DNA from: CF-46 sp042408445
Lineage (GTDB): Bacteria; Chloroflexota; Limnocylindria; Limnocylindrales; CSP1-4
Assembly (NCBI GenBank): GCA_042408445.1
Contig: JBHORC010000016.1
Coordinates: 62,001 to 126,000 of the forward strand
Direction of reading: 5' to 3'
DNA: 64,000 nt
The translations under genes and the position numbers were made by a program. Below are positions 1-9,500 of the stretch, one piece after another. Each line of letters begins with the position of its first letter. Position 1 is the first letter of the stretch. The notes beneath the pieces are model-generated. The model made no database searches and was not told where the DNA came from. It worked only from the letters and a program-made list of their open reading frames with translations.

Positions 1-348
1 ATCGGTGGCGATCCCGTGATCGGGACGACGTTCCTGGACGTCCTCCAGCTGTTCGGGGCGGATCCCGCGACGGACGCGATCGTCCTCATCGGCGAGATCG
101 GCGGCGCCGCGGAGGAAACCGCCGCGGCGTGGGCCGCGGACCACCTGCGCGACGTCCCGAAGGCGGCGTTCATCGCGGGGCGAACGGCTCCCGAGGGCAA
201 GCGGATGGGCCACGCCGGGGCGATCATCTCCGGCGGCGCGGGCACGGCCGCCTCGAAGGTCGCCGCGCTCGAAGCCGCGGGGTTCCGGATCGCCGACTCG
301 CCGACCGAGCTGCCGCAGCTCCTGCGCGATGCCGGCTACCGTGGCTGA
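1..348 (+). CDS. sucD: Succinyl-CoA synthetase alpha subunit, C-terminal part (5' end outside window)
   Basis: This is the 3' end of a gene that begins before the window; the frame is open from base 1. The first residues (IGGDPVIGTTF) and the active-site stretch GHAGAIISGGAGTAASK are characteristic of the alpha subunit of ADP/GDP-forming succinyl-CoA synthetase. The His of GHAGAI is the residue phosphorylated during catalysis in this family. The enzyme interconverts succinyl-CoA and succinate with substrate-level phosphorylation in the TCA cycle. sucC is expected just upstream. It lies near the propionyl-CoA operon whose product is succinyl-CoA, although that operon is on the other strand. 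Confidence 0.95.
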   Translation: MGGDPVIGTTFLDVLQLFGADPATDAIVLIGEIGGAAEETAAAWAADHLRDVPKAAFIAGRTAPEGKRMGHAGAIISGGAGTAASKVAALEAAGFRIADSPTELPQLLRDAGYRG

Positions 349-355
349 TCCGGGG

Positions 356-976
356 ATGACGACCGCCGACGAGATCCGCAGCCTGTTCGCCTACGACCGC
401 TGGGCGTCCGAGCGGCTGTTCCGCGTCCTTGAAGGCGTCGACGACGCGACATGGTCGGCGTCGAACGTGATTGACGAGCGCGGCCTCGGCGGGATCCTCG
501 TCCACATGCTGGGTGCGTACCAGCGGTGGTGGCTCGGCCTCTCGGGCTCGGACCGCACGCCACGGCCGGAGATGGAGCCCCTGCCGTCGCCGGCGGAGTT
601 CCGTGCCCGATTCGAGGCGGAGTGGGAGGCCGCGGCCGCCTGGCTGGCAAGCGTGGACGACGCCTGGCTCGCGGGCGACGACGAGGGCGTCGGGTTCGCC
701 TGGATGCTTCGCCACGTCGTGAACCACGGGACACAGCACCGCTCGGAGGCGGCCGCACTGCTCACCCAGGTCGGTCGGTCGCCCGGGGACCTCGACATGA
801 TCTTCTGGATCGAGGATCGGGCCGGCTGGCGCGACGGGGTGCCGCCGTCCCAGCAGGGCGGCGGGCCCGGGAACGCGACGGAGATCGCGCCGGACCCGGA
901 TGACGCCGGCGAGCCGGGCGCCGACGACACGAACCTCCCACTTCCATCGATCGATGCGGCAACCGAGGCGGGCTGA
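356..976 (+). CDS. DinB/YfiT-like putative metalloenzyme
   Basis: About 206 residues from an ATG at 356; an in-frame earlier start at 329 would overlap sucD. The N-terminus (EIRSLFAYDRWASERLF) and the spaced histidines in LVHMLGAYQRWW and HVVNHGTQHRSE fit the DinB four-helix bundle, where three His bind a divalent metal. The family includes thiol-dependent transferases, and the substrate cannot be told from sequence. The acidic, Pro/Gly-rich tail after about residue 160 looks disordered. It starts 7 bases after sucD and its stop overlaps the next start (TGATG), so the three genes are probably co-transcribed. Confidence 0.8.
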   Translation: MTTADEIRSLFAYDRWASERLFRVLEGVDDATWSASNVIDERGLGGILVHMLGAYQRWWLGLSGSDRTPRPEMEPLPSPAEFRARFEAEWEAAAAWLASVDDAWLAGDDEGVGFAWMLRHVVNHGTQHRSEAAALLTQVGRSPGDLDMIFWIEDRAGWRDGVPPSQQGGGPGNATEIAPDPDDAGEPGADDTNLPLPSIDAATEAG

Positions 977-1446
977 TGGCCGCCCTGATGGACCTGGTGG
1001 CGGGCGATCTCCGCTCGATCCTGCTCGCGCTCTCGGTCGAGGACTGGGATGCCCTCGACGATCCGTCGCGGTTCGATGGTCACCTGTCGCTGGGCGGCGG
1101 TCTCGACCCGACGTGGCTCGACCTGTTCTCCGAAGCCGTTCGCCGGGCGACCGGCGATGACGCGCCGAGCGACTTCATCGACGCGCGCCACGAGCTCGAT
1201 GGGCCGGGTGGCGGCGGGGATCGGGTGATCGAGCGGGTCGACCCGGGCTGGATCGACTCGATCGCGCGGCTGCCGGACGACCTCGTCGATGCCGTTGCGG
1301 GGCGGTGGATCGACCTCATCGAGGAGGAGCTCGGCTTCCTGCCGCGCGAGGAGAAGCCGTGGATCCGCAAGCTCGCCGGCGATCTCGTCGCCTTTGCGCG
1401 CTCGGCGGACCGCTCCTCCGACGTGATCTTCGCCTGGGCGCTCTGA
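976..1446 (+). CDS. Conserved hypothetical protein
   Basis: 156 residues; the ATG overlaps the DinB stop by one base, which fixes the start and indicates translational coupling. I do not recognise the family. The protein is acidic, has no signal peptide or membrane segment, and has a helical C-terminal half rich in Trp and charged residues (WIDLIEEELGF, then KPWIRKLAGDLVAF). A Gly-rich linker sits near residues 76-80. It ends 4 bases before the convergent epimerase gene. Confidence 0.65.
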   Translation: MAALMDLVAGDLRSILLALSVEDWDALDDPSRFDGHLSLGGGLDPTWLDLFSEAVRRATGDDAPSDFIDARHELDGPGGGGDRVIERVDPGWIDSIARLPDDLVDAVAGRWIDLIEEELGFLPREEKPWIRKLAGDLVAFARSADRSSDVIFAWAL

Positions 1447-1450
1447 GGGG

Positions 1451-1927
1451 CTAGGCGGCCGGAAACCCGAGGCTCGTCCAGGCCGGGCCGCCCGGCGCCT
1501 CGATCAGCTCGACGAGCACGCCGTGGCACGAACGTGGGTGGAGGAACGCGACGGGACCCTCGGCGCCGCGTCGCGGAGCGCTGTCGATCAGCTCGAGCCC
1601 ATCGATCTCGAGCCGGAGCAACGTCTCGGCGAGGTTTCGGACCTCGAAGCAGACGTGGTGGAACCCCTCCCCCTTGCTGGCCAGGAACCGGGCGACGCCC
1701 GTCGTTTCGTCCGTCGGCTCGACGAGCTCGACCTTCGACTCGCCAACGGCGAGAAAGGCAATCCGGACGCGGTCCTGGGGGATGTCCATCACCGTCTCGA
1801 GCTCGAGGCCGAGGATGTCGTGCCAGAAGCGGCTGGCGTCCTCGATCGAGCGGACGATCAACGCGACGTGATGGACCTTGCCGAGGCGACGGATCGCCTC
1901 CGGAACGGCCGGCGGAGTTCTCGACAT
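1451..1927 (-). CDS. mce: Methylmalonyl-CoA epimerase (VOC family)
   Basis: 158 residues, the usual size for the family. The opening KVHHVALIVRSIEDASRFW and the later GFHHVCFEVRNL are the paired VOC metal-binding strands, with a final metal-ligand Glu near VLVELIEAP. The enzyme interconverts (2S)- and (2R)-methylmalonyl-CoA between propionyl-CoA carboxylase and the mutase. It is the last gene of the five-gene minus-strand operon and starts 8 bases after the mutase stop. ATG start at 1927 with a purine-rich upstream stretch (GAGAGAAG). Confidence 0.92.
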   Translation of the reverse strand: MSRTPPAVPEAIRRLGKVHHVALIVRSIEDASRFWHDILGLELETVMDIPQDRVRIAFLAVGESKVELVEPTDETTGVARFLASKGEGFHHVCFEVRNLAETLLRLEIDGLELIDSAPRRGAEGPVAFLHPRSCHGVLVELIEAPGGPAWTSLGFPAA

Positions 1928-1935
1928 GGCTTCTC

Positions 1936-3621
<1,686 letters not shown>

Positions 3622-3637
3622 GGCTGCACCTCGTTGA

Positions 3638-4165
3638 TCAACCCAGGACAACGAGGAGGTCGCCGACCTCGATCGTCTGCCCCTCCCCGACCGCGACCCG
3701 TTCGACACGCCCCGCCCGGGGCGCCCGCAGCTCGTTCTGCATCTTCATCGCCTCCACGACGAGCAGCGTCTGGCCGGCCTCGACGTCGTCGCCGCCCGTC
3801 ACCCGGACCGCCGCCACCCGTCCCGGAATGATCGCCCGGATGTCGACCGGTGCGCTCGGCCCCGCCGCATGGGCTCCGCGGGTCGCCCGCTCGCGGAGCG
3901 CCGCGCGCGCCGCGTCCTCGACGTCGAGCTCGAACCGCCAACCGTCGACGACGACCTCGAGGCGGGAGTGGCCGTGGTCGGGGGCGGCGAGCGGGGTCAC
4001 GATCGCGGCGCGGGCGGGTGCCGTCGGGCCGGCGCCGGGTGGCCGGATCGCGGCGTCGCCCGTCGGCGACAGGTCGATCGACGGGGCGTCGACGGATCCG
4101 GGCTCCAGCTCGACTGGGTCCGCGTTGGGGTCCGCGACGAGCGAGACCCGGACGGGGCCGGTCAT
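3638..4165 (-). CDS. Biotin carboxyl carrier protein of acyl-CoA carboxylase
   Basis: 175 residues from an ATG at 4165 that overlaps the biotin carboxylase stop (ATGA). The C-terminal 75 residues form a biotinyl/lipoyl domain with the biotinylation motif VEAMKMQNE, whose central Lys carries biotin. The N-terminal half contains a Pro/Ala linker and a short beta segment (RLEVVVDGWRFELDV) like the BT domain that joins carboxylase and carrier in fused propionyl-CoA carboxylase alpha chains. Here carboxylase and carrier are split into two genes. The stop overlaps the ribosome site of the mutase. Confidence 0.9.
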   Translation of the reverse strand: MTGPVRVSLVADPNADPVELEPGSVDAPSIDLSPTGDAAIRPPGAGPTAPARAAIVTPLAAPDHGHSRLEVVVDGWRFELDVEDAARAALRERATRGAHAAGPSAPVDIRAIIPGRVAAVRVTGGDDVEAGQTLLVVEAMKMQNELRAPRAGRVERVAVGEGQTIEVGDLLVVLG

Positions 4166-5796
4166 CGCGGCCGCCGGTCCAGGGCGGCCGCCCGTCCCGC
4201 ACGGGCCCACCCTGATGGTCCGCCGCGCGGGGCCGCCGGTGCGCCGGCCGGTGGCCGGGTAGCGGGCGCGCCGGCCGTGGCGGCCCCGGCCGCAGCGGCG
4301 ACCCAGCGGGCGACCTCGAGGGCCTCGGCCCGTCCCTCGACGAGGGCACTTGCCCAGTGCTCGTCCACCCAGTCGATCGACGGCGGGCCGGCGCGGAAGA
4401 GGTCGCTCCGGACGAGGAAGCGGTGGAAGGGCAGCGTCGTCTGGATCCCGGCCACTTCGGCCTCGTCCAGCGCACGCTCGAGCCGGTCCAGCGCCCGGCC
4501 CCGGTCGGCGTCGACGACCAGGAGCTTGGCGATCAGCGGGTCATAGTCGGGCGGGACCCGGTCTCCGGACCGAATCGCCGTGTCGACGCGGACGCCGGGA
4601 CCGCCGGGCATGTGCCACCGTGTCACCGTCCCGGGCGTCGGGGCGAAGGCGCGGGCCGGGTCCTCCGCCGAGAGCCGGACCTCGATCGCGTGACGCGGCG
4701 GGTCGGCGGCAGCGGCCGCGGCGGCGACCACTCCTTCGGACAGCGGCCGCCCGGCCGCGAGGAACAGCTGCTCACGGACGATGTCGATGTCGGCCACCAG
4801 CTCAGTCACGCCGTGCTCGACCTGGAGTCGGGTGTTGACCTCGAGGAACCAGAACCGGCGGTCGGGGTCGAACAGGAACTCCGCGGTCGCCGCGTTCTCC
4901 AACCCGGCGGCGCGCGCGGCGCGGACGGCCATCCCGTGCAGGTCGCCGCGCTCCTCGGCCGTGAGTCCGGGCGCCGGCGCCTCCTCCACGAGCTTCTGAT
5001 GCCGCCGCTGGACCGAGCAGTCGCGCTCGCCTACGGCGACGATCGTCCCGCCGCGGTCGCCCAGCAGCTGGACCTCGATGTGGCGTGCCGGCCGGATCTC
5101 CCGCTCCAGGTAGACGGTCCCGTCGCCGAACGCGGACCGGGCCTCGGCGGCCGCGGCGGTCAGCGACGCCGGCAGATCCGACTCACCCGGGACGCGACGC
5201 ATCCCCCGCCCTCCCCCGCCGGCCGCGGCCTTGACGAGGAGCGGATAGCCGACGCGTCGAGCCACGGTCGCGATGGCGTCGAGCGCGTCGGGCCGGTCGA
5301 TCTCCGCCGCCTCGAGGGTGCCCGGGACGACCGGCACACCGGCCGCGGCCGCCGACCGGCGCGCCGCGAGCTTGTCGCCGAGGGCCGCGATGGAGGCGCT
5401 CGACGGGCCGACGAACACAAGACCGGCCCCCTCCACGGCCGCGGCGAACGCGGCCCGTTCGGACAGGAAGCCGTAGCCGGGATGGACCGCCTCGGCGCCC
5501 GTCGCGACGGCGGCCTCGATGATCGCCTCGCCTCGGAGATAGCTCTCGGCCGCGGGCGGCGGGCCAAGGCGAACGGCCTGGTCCGCCGCCCGGACGTGAG
5601 CCGCGTTCGCATCTGCGTCGCTGTAGACGGCGACGGTCTCGATGCCCAGCTCACGGCACGCCCGGATGATGCGGAGGGCGATCTCCCCCCGGTTCGCGAT
5701 GAGGACCCTGCCGAAGGGACGGTCCGGGCGTGGTCCGTCTTTGCGCAAAGACGCCCGGCGGTCGGCGTCCCTCCCCGAGTGCGCGGCATCCGTCAA
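4162..5796 (-). CDS. accC: Biotin carboxylase subunit of propionyl/acyl-CoA carboxylase
   Basis: ATP-grasp biotin carboxylase. The sequence shows VLIANRGEIALRIIRAC, HPGYGFLSE, the glycine-rich loop AAAGGGGRGM, the EVNTRLQVEH catalytic segment and the C-terminal AEDP box. It carboxylates the biotin on the downstream carrier using ATP and bicarbonate. The best start is a TTG at 5796 overlapping the pccB stop (TTGA); no ATG or GTG lies in frame before VLIANRG. The roughly 28-residue N-terminal extension is unusual, and its SLRKD segment is encoded by the perfect 18-bp palindrome at 5736-5753. The Ala/Pro-rich C-terminal tail of about 50 residues looks like a linker left from a fused ancestor. 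Confidence 0.93.
   Translation of the reverse strand: MTDAAHSGRDADRRASLRKDGPRPDRPFGRVLIANRGEIALRIIRACRELGIETVAVYSDADANAAHVRAADQAVRLGPPPAAESYLRGEAIIEAAVATGAEAVHPGYGFLSERAAFAAAVEGAGLVFVGPSSASIAALGDKLAARRSAAAAGVPVVPGTLEAAEIDRPDALDAIATVARRVGYPLLVKAAAGGGGRGMRRVPGESDLPASLTAAAAEARSAFGDGTVYLEREIRPARHIEVQLLGDRGGTIVAVGERDCSVQRRHQKLVEEAPAPGLTAEERGDLHGMAVRAARAAGLENAATAEFLFDPDRRFWFLEVNTRLQVEHGVTELVADIDIVREQLFLAAGRPLSEGVVAAAAAAADPPRHAIEVRLSAEDPARAFAPTPGTVTRWHMPGGPGVRVDTAIRSGDRVPPDYDPLIAKLLVVDADRGRALDRLERALDEAEVAGIQTTLPFHRFLVRSDLFRAGPPSIDWVDEHWASALVEGRAEALEVARWVAAAAGAATAGAPATRPPAGAPAAPRGGPSGWARAGRAAALDRRPR
5736..5753. repeat. parS-like palindrome, copy 1 (perfect 18 bp)
   Basis: CGTCTTTGCGCAAAGACG is a perfect palindrome inside the 5' end of accC. 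It shares the core TTGCGCAA with two more copies at 7369-7388 and 8931-8950; I saw no fourth TTGCGCAA on reading through the window. Three copies within 3.2 kb around parAB suggest a ParB-binding centromere site. This is an inference from position and symmetry. Confidence 0.6.
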
Positions 5797-7394
5797 AGGG
5801 GAATGTTCCCGTGCTTCTTCGGCGGGTTCGTGTCCCGCTTCGTCGCGAGCACATCCAGTGCCGCGATGAGTCGCGGCCGCGTCTCGGACGGGAGGATGAC
5901 GTCGTCGAGGTAGCCGCGCGCCGCGGCGATGTAGGGATGGGCGAACCGTGCGCGGTACTCGTCGACGAGGCGGCGCTGTTCGGCTGCCGCATCAGCGGCC
6001 CCATCGATCTGGTCGCGGTAGATGACGTTCACCGCGCCGTCGGCGCCCATGACGGCAATCTCTGCGGTCGGCCACCCGACGTTGAGGTCGCCGCGAAGAT
6101 GCTTGCTGCTCATGACGTCGTATGCGCCGCCGTAAGCCTTGCGGGTGATGACGGTCAGCTTTGGAACCGTCGCCTCTGCGTAGGCGAACAGCAGCTTCGC
6201 GCCGTGCCGGATGATTCCGCCGTGCTCCTGGTCGACACCGGGAAGGAAGCCGGGAACGTCGACGAAGGTCACGAGCGGAACGTTGAAGCAGTCGCAGGTC
6301 CGGACGAAGCGCGCCGCTTTCGTCGACGCCGCGATGTCGAGCGCCCCGGCGAGGACGGAGGGTTGCTGCGCGACGATCCCGACACTCCGGCCGGCGAGTC
6401 GACCGAACCCGACGAGGATGTTCTGCGCCCAGTCCGGCTGGATCTCGAGGAAGGTTCCGTCGTCGACGACGCGCCGAATGACCTCGTGCATGTCGTAGGC
6501 GAGACTCGGGTCGTCCGGGACGATGTCGTTCAGGTCGGCGTCGCGACGATCCGCCGGATCCGTCCACTCGGTCCGCGGAGGGTCGTCGACGTTGTTCTGC
6601 GGGAGGTAGGCCAGGATTTCGCGAACCGTCTCGAGCGCCGCAGCCTCGTCCGGCGTCGCGATGTGGGCGACGCCGCTGACGGACGTGTGCGTTGCCGCTC
6701 CGCCGAGACGCTCCGCGTCGACGTCCTCGTGGGTGACCGCGCGGACGACGTTCGGGCCGGTGACGAACATGTAGCTCGTCCCCTCCACCATCACGGTGAA
6801 GTCGGTGATCGCCGGCGAGTAGACCGCTCCCCCGGCGCACGGCCCCATGACGACGGAGAGCTGCGGAACGACGCCCGACGCCAGCGTGTTGCGGAGGAAG
6901 ATGTCGGCGTATCCACCGAGCGACACGACGCCTTCCTGGATCCGCGCCCCACCCGAGTCGTTCAATCCGATGATCGGCGCTCCGACCTTCATCGCCAGAT
7001 CCATCAGCTTGCAGACCTTGGCGGCATACGCCTCGGACAGTGAGCCACCGAAGACGGTGAAGTCCTGACTGAAGACGAACACGACTCGCCCATCGATCGT
7101 TCCATGGCCGGTCACCACACCGTCGCCGAGAATCGCGTCGGGGTCGCTGTCCGCGCCCCGCGCCGTGACGAATGCATCGATCTCGACGAACGACCCCGGG
7201 TCGAGCAGGAGATCGATTCGTTCGCGGGCGGTCAGCTTGCCGCGGGCATGCTGCTGGTCGACGCGCGCCTCGCCGCCTCCCTCGAGCGACCGAGCGCGCA
7301 TCGACGCGAGACGCGCGGCGCCGCCGTCGTTGTTCACGGAGTCGTCGTCATGGGCCCACTCCCGTTCGCTGTCTTTGCGCAAGGACAGATGCAC
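5793..7394 (-). CDS. pccB: Propionyl-CoA carboxylase carboxyltransferase (beta) subunit
   Basis: About 533 residues, normal for the family. It has ARGKLTARERIDLLLD near the N-terminus, paired crotonase-like halves with SGGARIQEG and GGAVYSPA oxyanion loops, and the diagnostic C-terminus PPKKHGNIPL. The Asp in AYGGAYDVM matches the residue that favours propionyl-CoA over acetyl-CoA in actinomycete carboxyltransferases. It transfers CO2 from carboxybiotin to propionyl-CoA. First gene of the operon. The start is uncertain: GTG at 7394, or GTG at 7337, which would leave the palindrome at 7369-7388 in the upstream region. Neither has a strong ribosome site. Confidence 0.94.
   Translation of the reverse strand: MHLSLRKDSEREWAHDDDSVNNDGGAARLASMRARSLEGGGEARVDQQHARGKLTARERIDLLLDPGSFVEIDAFVTARGADSDPDAILGDGVVTGHGTIDGRVVFVFSQDFTVFGGSLSEAYAAKVCKLMDLAMKVGAPIIGLNDSGGARIQEGVVSLGGYADIFLRNTLASGVVPQLSVVMGPCAGGAVYSPAITDFTVMVEGTSYMFVTGPNVVRAVTHEDVDAERLGGAATHTSVSGVAHIATPDEAAALETVREILAYLPQNNVDDPPRTEWTDPADRRDADLNDIVPDDPSLAYDMHEVIRRVVDDGTFLEIQPDWAQNILVGFGRLAGRSVGIVAQQPSVLAGALDIAASTKAARFVRTCDCFNVPLVTFVDVPGFLPGVDQEHGGIIRHGAKLLFAYAEATVPKLTVITRKAYGGAYDVMSSKHLRGDLNVGWPTAEIAVMGADGAVNVIYRDQIDGAADAAAEQRRLVDEYRARFAHPYIAAARGYLDDVILPSETRPRLIAALDVLATKRDTNPPKKHGNIPL
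7369..7388. repeat. parS-like palindrome, copy 2
   Basis: CTGTCTTTGCGCAAGGACAG is a 20-bp palindrome with one mismatched pair. It lies at the very start of pccB, or just upstream if the later start is used, about 240 bases from parA. It has the same core as copies 1 and 3. Confidence 0.6.
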
Positions 7395-7618
7395 AGGTCA
7401 ACGTCCGACCGATGATAGAGGTGGGCGATCGCGCGAATGCACCGCGAATCGGGGGCCGCTCGGCCTCTGTCACATATCCACAAAATGGTGAACAACTCGC
7501 CGGATCTGTGGATAACGTCGTCGCCCGCCCACCTGGTCGGAGGAGTAGCATCACGGCCAGTCCCCGTCCGACGCGTCGACCCGTCCGACGCCGATTCATG
7601 CTTCGAGGTGATGCCCCG
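7395..7618. other. Divergent pccB/parA spacer with DnaA-box-like 9-mers (candidate origin-proximal region)
   Basis: This non-coding spacer separates the minus-strand pccB operon from plus-strand parAB. TGTGGATAA at 7507-7515 is a perfect inverse TTATCCACA DnaA box. ATATCCACA at 7474-7482 differs by one base, and GGTGAACAA at 7487-7495 is a weak inverse match. The stretch 7470-7515 is visibly AT-richer than its surroundings. No dnaA or dnaN lies in the window, so an origin is only suggested. Promoters for both flanking transcription units must also lie here. Confidence 0.4.
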
Positions 7619-8389
7619 GTGACGCAGGTGATCGCGATTGCGAACCAGAAGGGCGGAGTCGGCAAGACGACGACAGCCATCAATCTCGCGGGCGCCCTCG
7701 AGGAGGAGGGCTATCGCATTCTCTGCATCGACATGGACCCGCAGGCGAATCTGACGGCGGGCCTGGGAATCAACCTGAACACGGTCGACAAGTCGATGGC
7801 TGACGTCCTCGCGGACGGACGCGCGACCCTCGCCGACGTTGTTCGACCGACGGACAGCGCGGGGATCGACATCGCGCCTGCGAACATCGACCTCGCAAGC
7901 ACCGAGGGTGAGCTGTTCACCGCCCTCGGCCGCGAGCAGGTCCTGCGCGATGCGCTCGAGGGCCAGGTCGGCGTCTACGACTTCGTCCTGATCGACTGCC
8001 CGCCAAACCTCGGCCTCCTGACCGTCAACGGCCTGGTCGCTGCGAACAGCGTGATCATCCCCGTCCAGACCCAGTACTACGCGATGAAGGGCCTGAACAA
8101 CCTGGTCAAGGTCATCAACATGATCCGGATGAAGTTGAACCGCGACCTTCGGATCCTCGGCCTGCTGCCAACCTTCTTCGACAGCCGAACGAACCTCGCG
8201 CGGGACATGCTGGACGAGCTGCGCGTCGTCGGCGATCACCACGTGTTCAGCAGCATCATCCGGAACACGGTGAAGCTCGGCGAGGCCCCCCTCGCCGGAC
8301 GGCCGATCACGTCCTACGCCGGCGCCTCAGAAGCGGCGCGGACCTATCGCGAGCTTGCCCGTGAGGTGATCGACCTTGGCCAGGCCTGA
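7619..8389 (+). CDS. parA: ParA/Soj-type partition ATPase
   Basis: 256 residues from the GTG at 7619, supported by GAGGTG 8 bases upstream; an ATG at 7598 is possible but lacks such a site. The deviant Walker A motif KGGVGKTT (residues 11-18), the MDPQANLT switch and DFVLIDCPPNLG (Walker B) define a chromosomal-type ParA/Soj protein without an N-terminal DNA-binding domain. It binds DNA non-specifically with ATP and moves ParB-parS complexes. The stop lies 11 bases inside parB, so the pair is translationally coupled. Confidence 0.95.
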   Translation: MTQVIAIANQKGGVGKTTTAINLAGALEEEGYRILCIDMDPQANLTAGLGINLNTVDKSMADVLADGRATLADVVRPTDSAGIDIAPANIDLASTEGELFTALGREQVLRDALEGQVGVYDFVLIDCPPNLGLLTVNGLVAANSVIIPVQTQYYAMKGLNNLVKVINMIRMKLNRDLRILGLLPTFFDSRTNLARDMLDELRVVGDHHVFSSIIRNTVKLGEAPLAGRPITSYAGASEAARTYRELAREVIDLGQA

Positions 8390-9380
8390 TTTCCGCGCCG
8401 TCGCAGCACGACGCCTCGCCGAGGATCGCGAACTCTCACCCGCGATCGTCAGCCTGCTCAGCTCGGACAAGGTGGGCCGGGCGACTGGCATCAAGATCCT
8501 GCCGATCGACCGGATCGAGTCGAACCCGCAGCAGCCCCGGATGGTGTTCGACGAGGACGCCCTCCACGAGCTCGCCGGCTCCATCAAGGAGCACGGTGTC
8601 CTCCAGCCCATCCTCGTCCGACCGCTCGGCGAGAACCGATACCAGCTGATCGCCGGTGAGCGTCGCTGGCGCGCGACGCGTGAAGCCGGCCTCACGACGA
8701 TCCCGGCGCTCGTCGAGGAGATGGACGACGACACCGCCCTGGAGATCTCGATCATCGAGAACCTCCAGCGCGAGGACCTCTCGCCGCTCGAAGAAGCCTC
8801 GATGTACGACCGAATGATCCACGAGCACGGGTACAGCATCCGGAAGCTCGCGGAGAAGCTCGGCAAGGACAAGGGCTATCTGGAGAACCGCCTTCGCCTC
8901 GCCGATGCGCCGGAGGAGATCCGGCAGCTCGTGTCCTTGCGCAAAGACACGCTCTCGCACGCCTACGAACTGCTGAAGGTCGACGACCCGAAGAAGCGGC
9001 GGAAGCTGGCGGCCCAGGTCGCCGCCGGCGAGCTGTCGCTGGTGAAGCTCCGCGAGCGGATCGAGGGTCGCCGACCCCATCTCGTCGACGACGCGGTCAC
9101 GGAGCTCCCGGCTCCGACCACCCTCGACCGTGACGAGGACGCCGCGGCCGGCTGGGAGGCGCCCGCCGAGGCGTCCGGCCCGCTGGGGGACGATTCCCTC
9201 GTGCAGGCGCGACATCAGCTCAACGAGGCGGTCGAGGATCTGGTTTCCGTCTTGCGGTCGCCGGACGTCGTCCGGTCGATCCCCGACGTGGATCGGGCGA
9301 ACCTCGCGAAGTACCTGACGATCGCCAAGCTGAAGCTCGAGAACGCGATCGCCGTCGTCCGGACGGGCGACCCCGGCTGA
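8376..9380 (+). CDS. parB: ParB/Spo0J-type partition protein with divergent recognition helix
   Basis: 334 residues from a TTG at 8376, with GAGGTG 7 bases upstream inside parA. It has the N-terminal CTPase/ParB fold with the GERRWRA box (residues 94-100), ENLQREDLSPLEEA, a helix-turn-helix and a C-terminal dimerisation region (residues about 275-334). In usual ParB proteins the recognition segment reads GKSRSxxxN. Here it is GKDKGYLENRLRL (residues 163-175), so residues at the published specificity positions differ from both the ParB and Noc sets. The gene itself contains the third palindrome, encoding SLRKD at residues 187-191. Self-embedded parS sites are known in other parB genes. Confidence 0.94.
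   Translation: MARPDFRAVAARRLAEDRELSPAIVSLLSSDKVGRATGIKILPIDRIESNPQQPRMVFDEDALHELAGSIKEHGVLQPILVRPLGENRYQLIAGERRWRATREAGLTTIPALVEEMDDDTALEISIIENLQREDLSPLEEASMYDRMIHEHGYSIRKLAEKLGKDKGYLENRLRLADAPEEIRQLVSLRKDTLSHAYELLKVDDPKKRRKLAAQVAAGELSLVKLRERIEGRRPHLVDDAVTELPAPTTLDRDEDAAAGWEAPAEASGPLGDDSLVQARHQLNEAVEDLVSVLRSPDVVRSIPDVDRANLAKYLTIAKLKLENAIAVVRTGDPG
8931..8950. repeat. parS-like palindrome, copy 3
   Basis: GTGTCCTTGCGCAAAGACAC is a 20-bp palindrome with one mismatched pair, inside parB just after the helix-turn-helix. It shares the core and flanks of copies 1 and 2. Confidence 0.6.
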
Positions 9381-9500
9381 CGCCTCGCCGCGGTCGGCCC
9401 GCCACTTTGGCTTGGTGGCCCGTCGGAGGGAGCCCGGCTGCTGCCTCGGGTCGCCCGGGCCGCCGGTTGCGCGGACGCGCGGGCGCCCTACCGCCGCTCG

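Noticed and set aside
3622..3708. N-terminal extension of the mutase from 3708
   Set aside because: It overlaps the biotin carrier end, is Ser/Arg-rich low-complexity sequence, and the GTG at 3621 has a good ribosome site.
7369..7388. Palindrome as a transcription terminator
   Set aside because: It lies at the start of pccB, and the other copies are inside coding regions, so termination would be harmful.
5730..7415. Plus-strand frames opposite pccB and accC
   Set aside because: Both strands are open, but only the minus strand gives carboxylase motifs.
5736..8950. SLRKD as a shared protein motif
   Set aside because: It appears in three unrelated proteins only because the same palindromic DNA is read in one frame. 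Treated as a DNA site instead.
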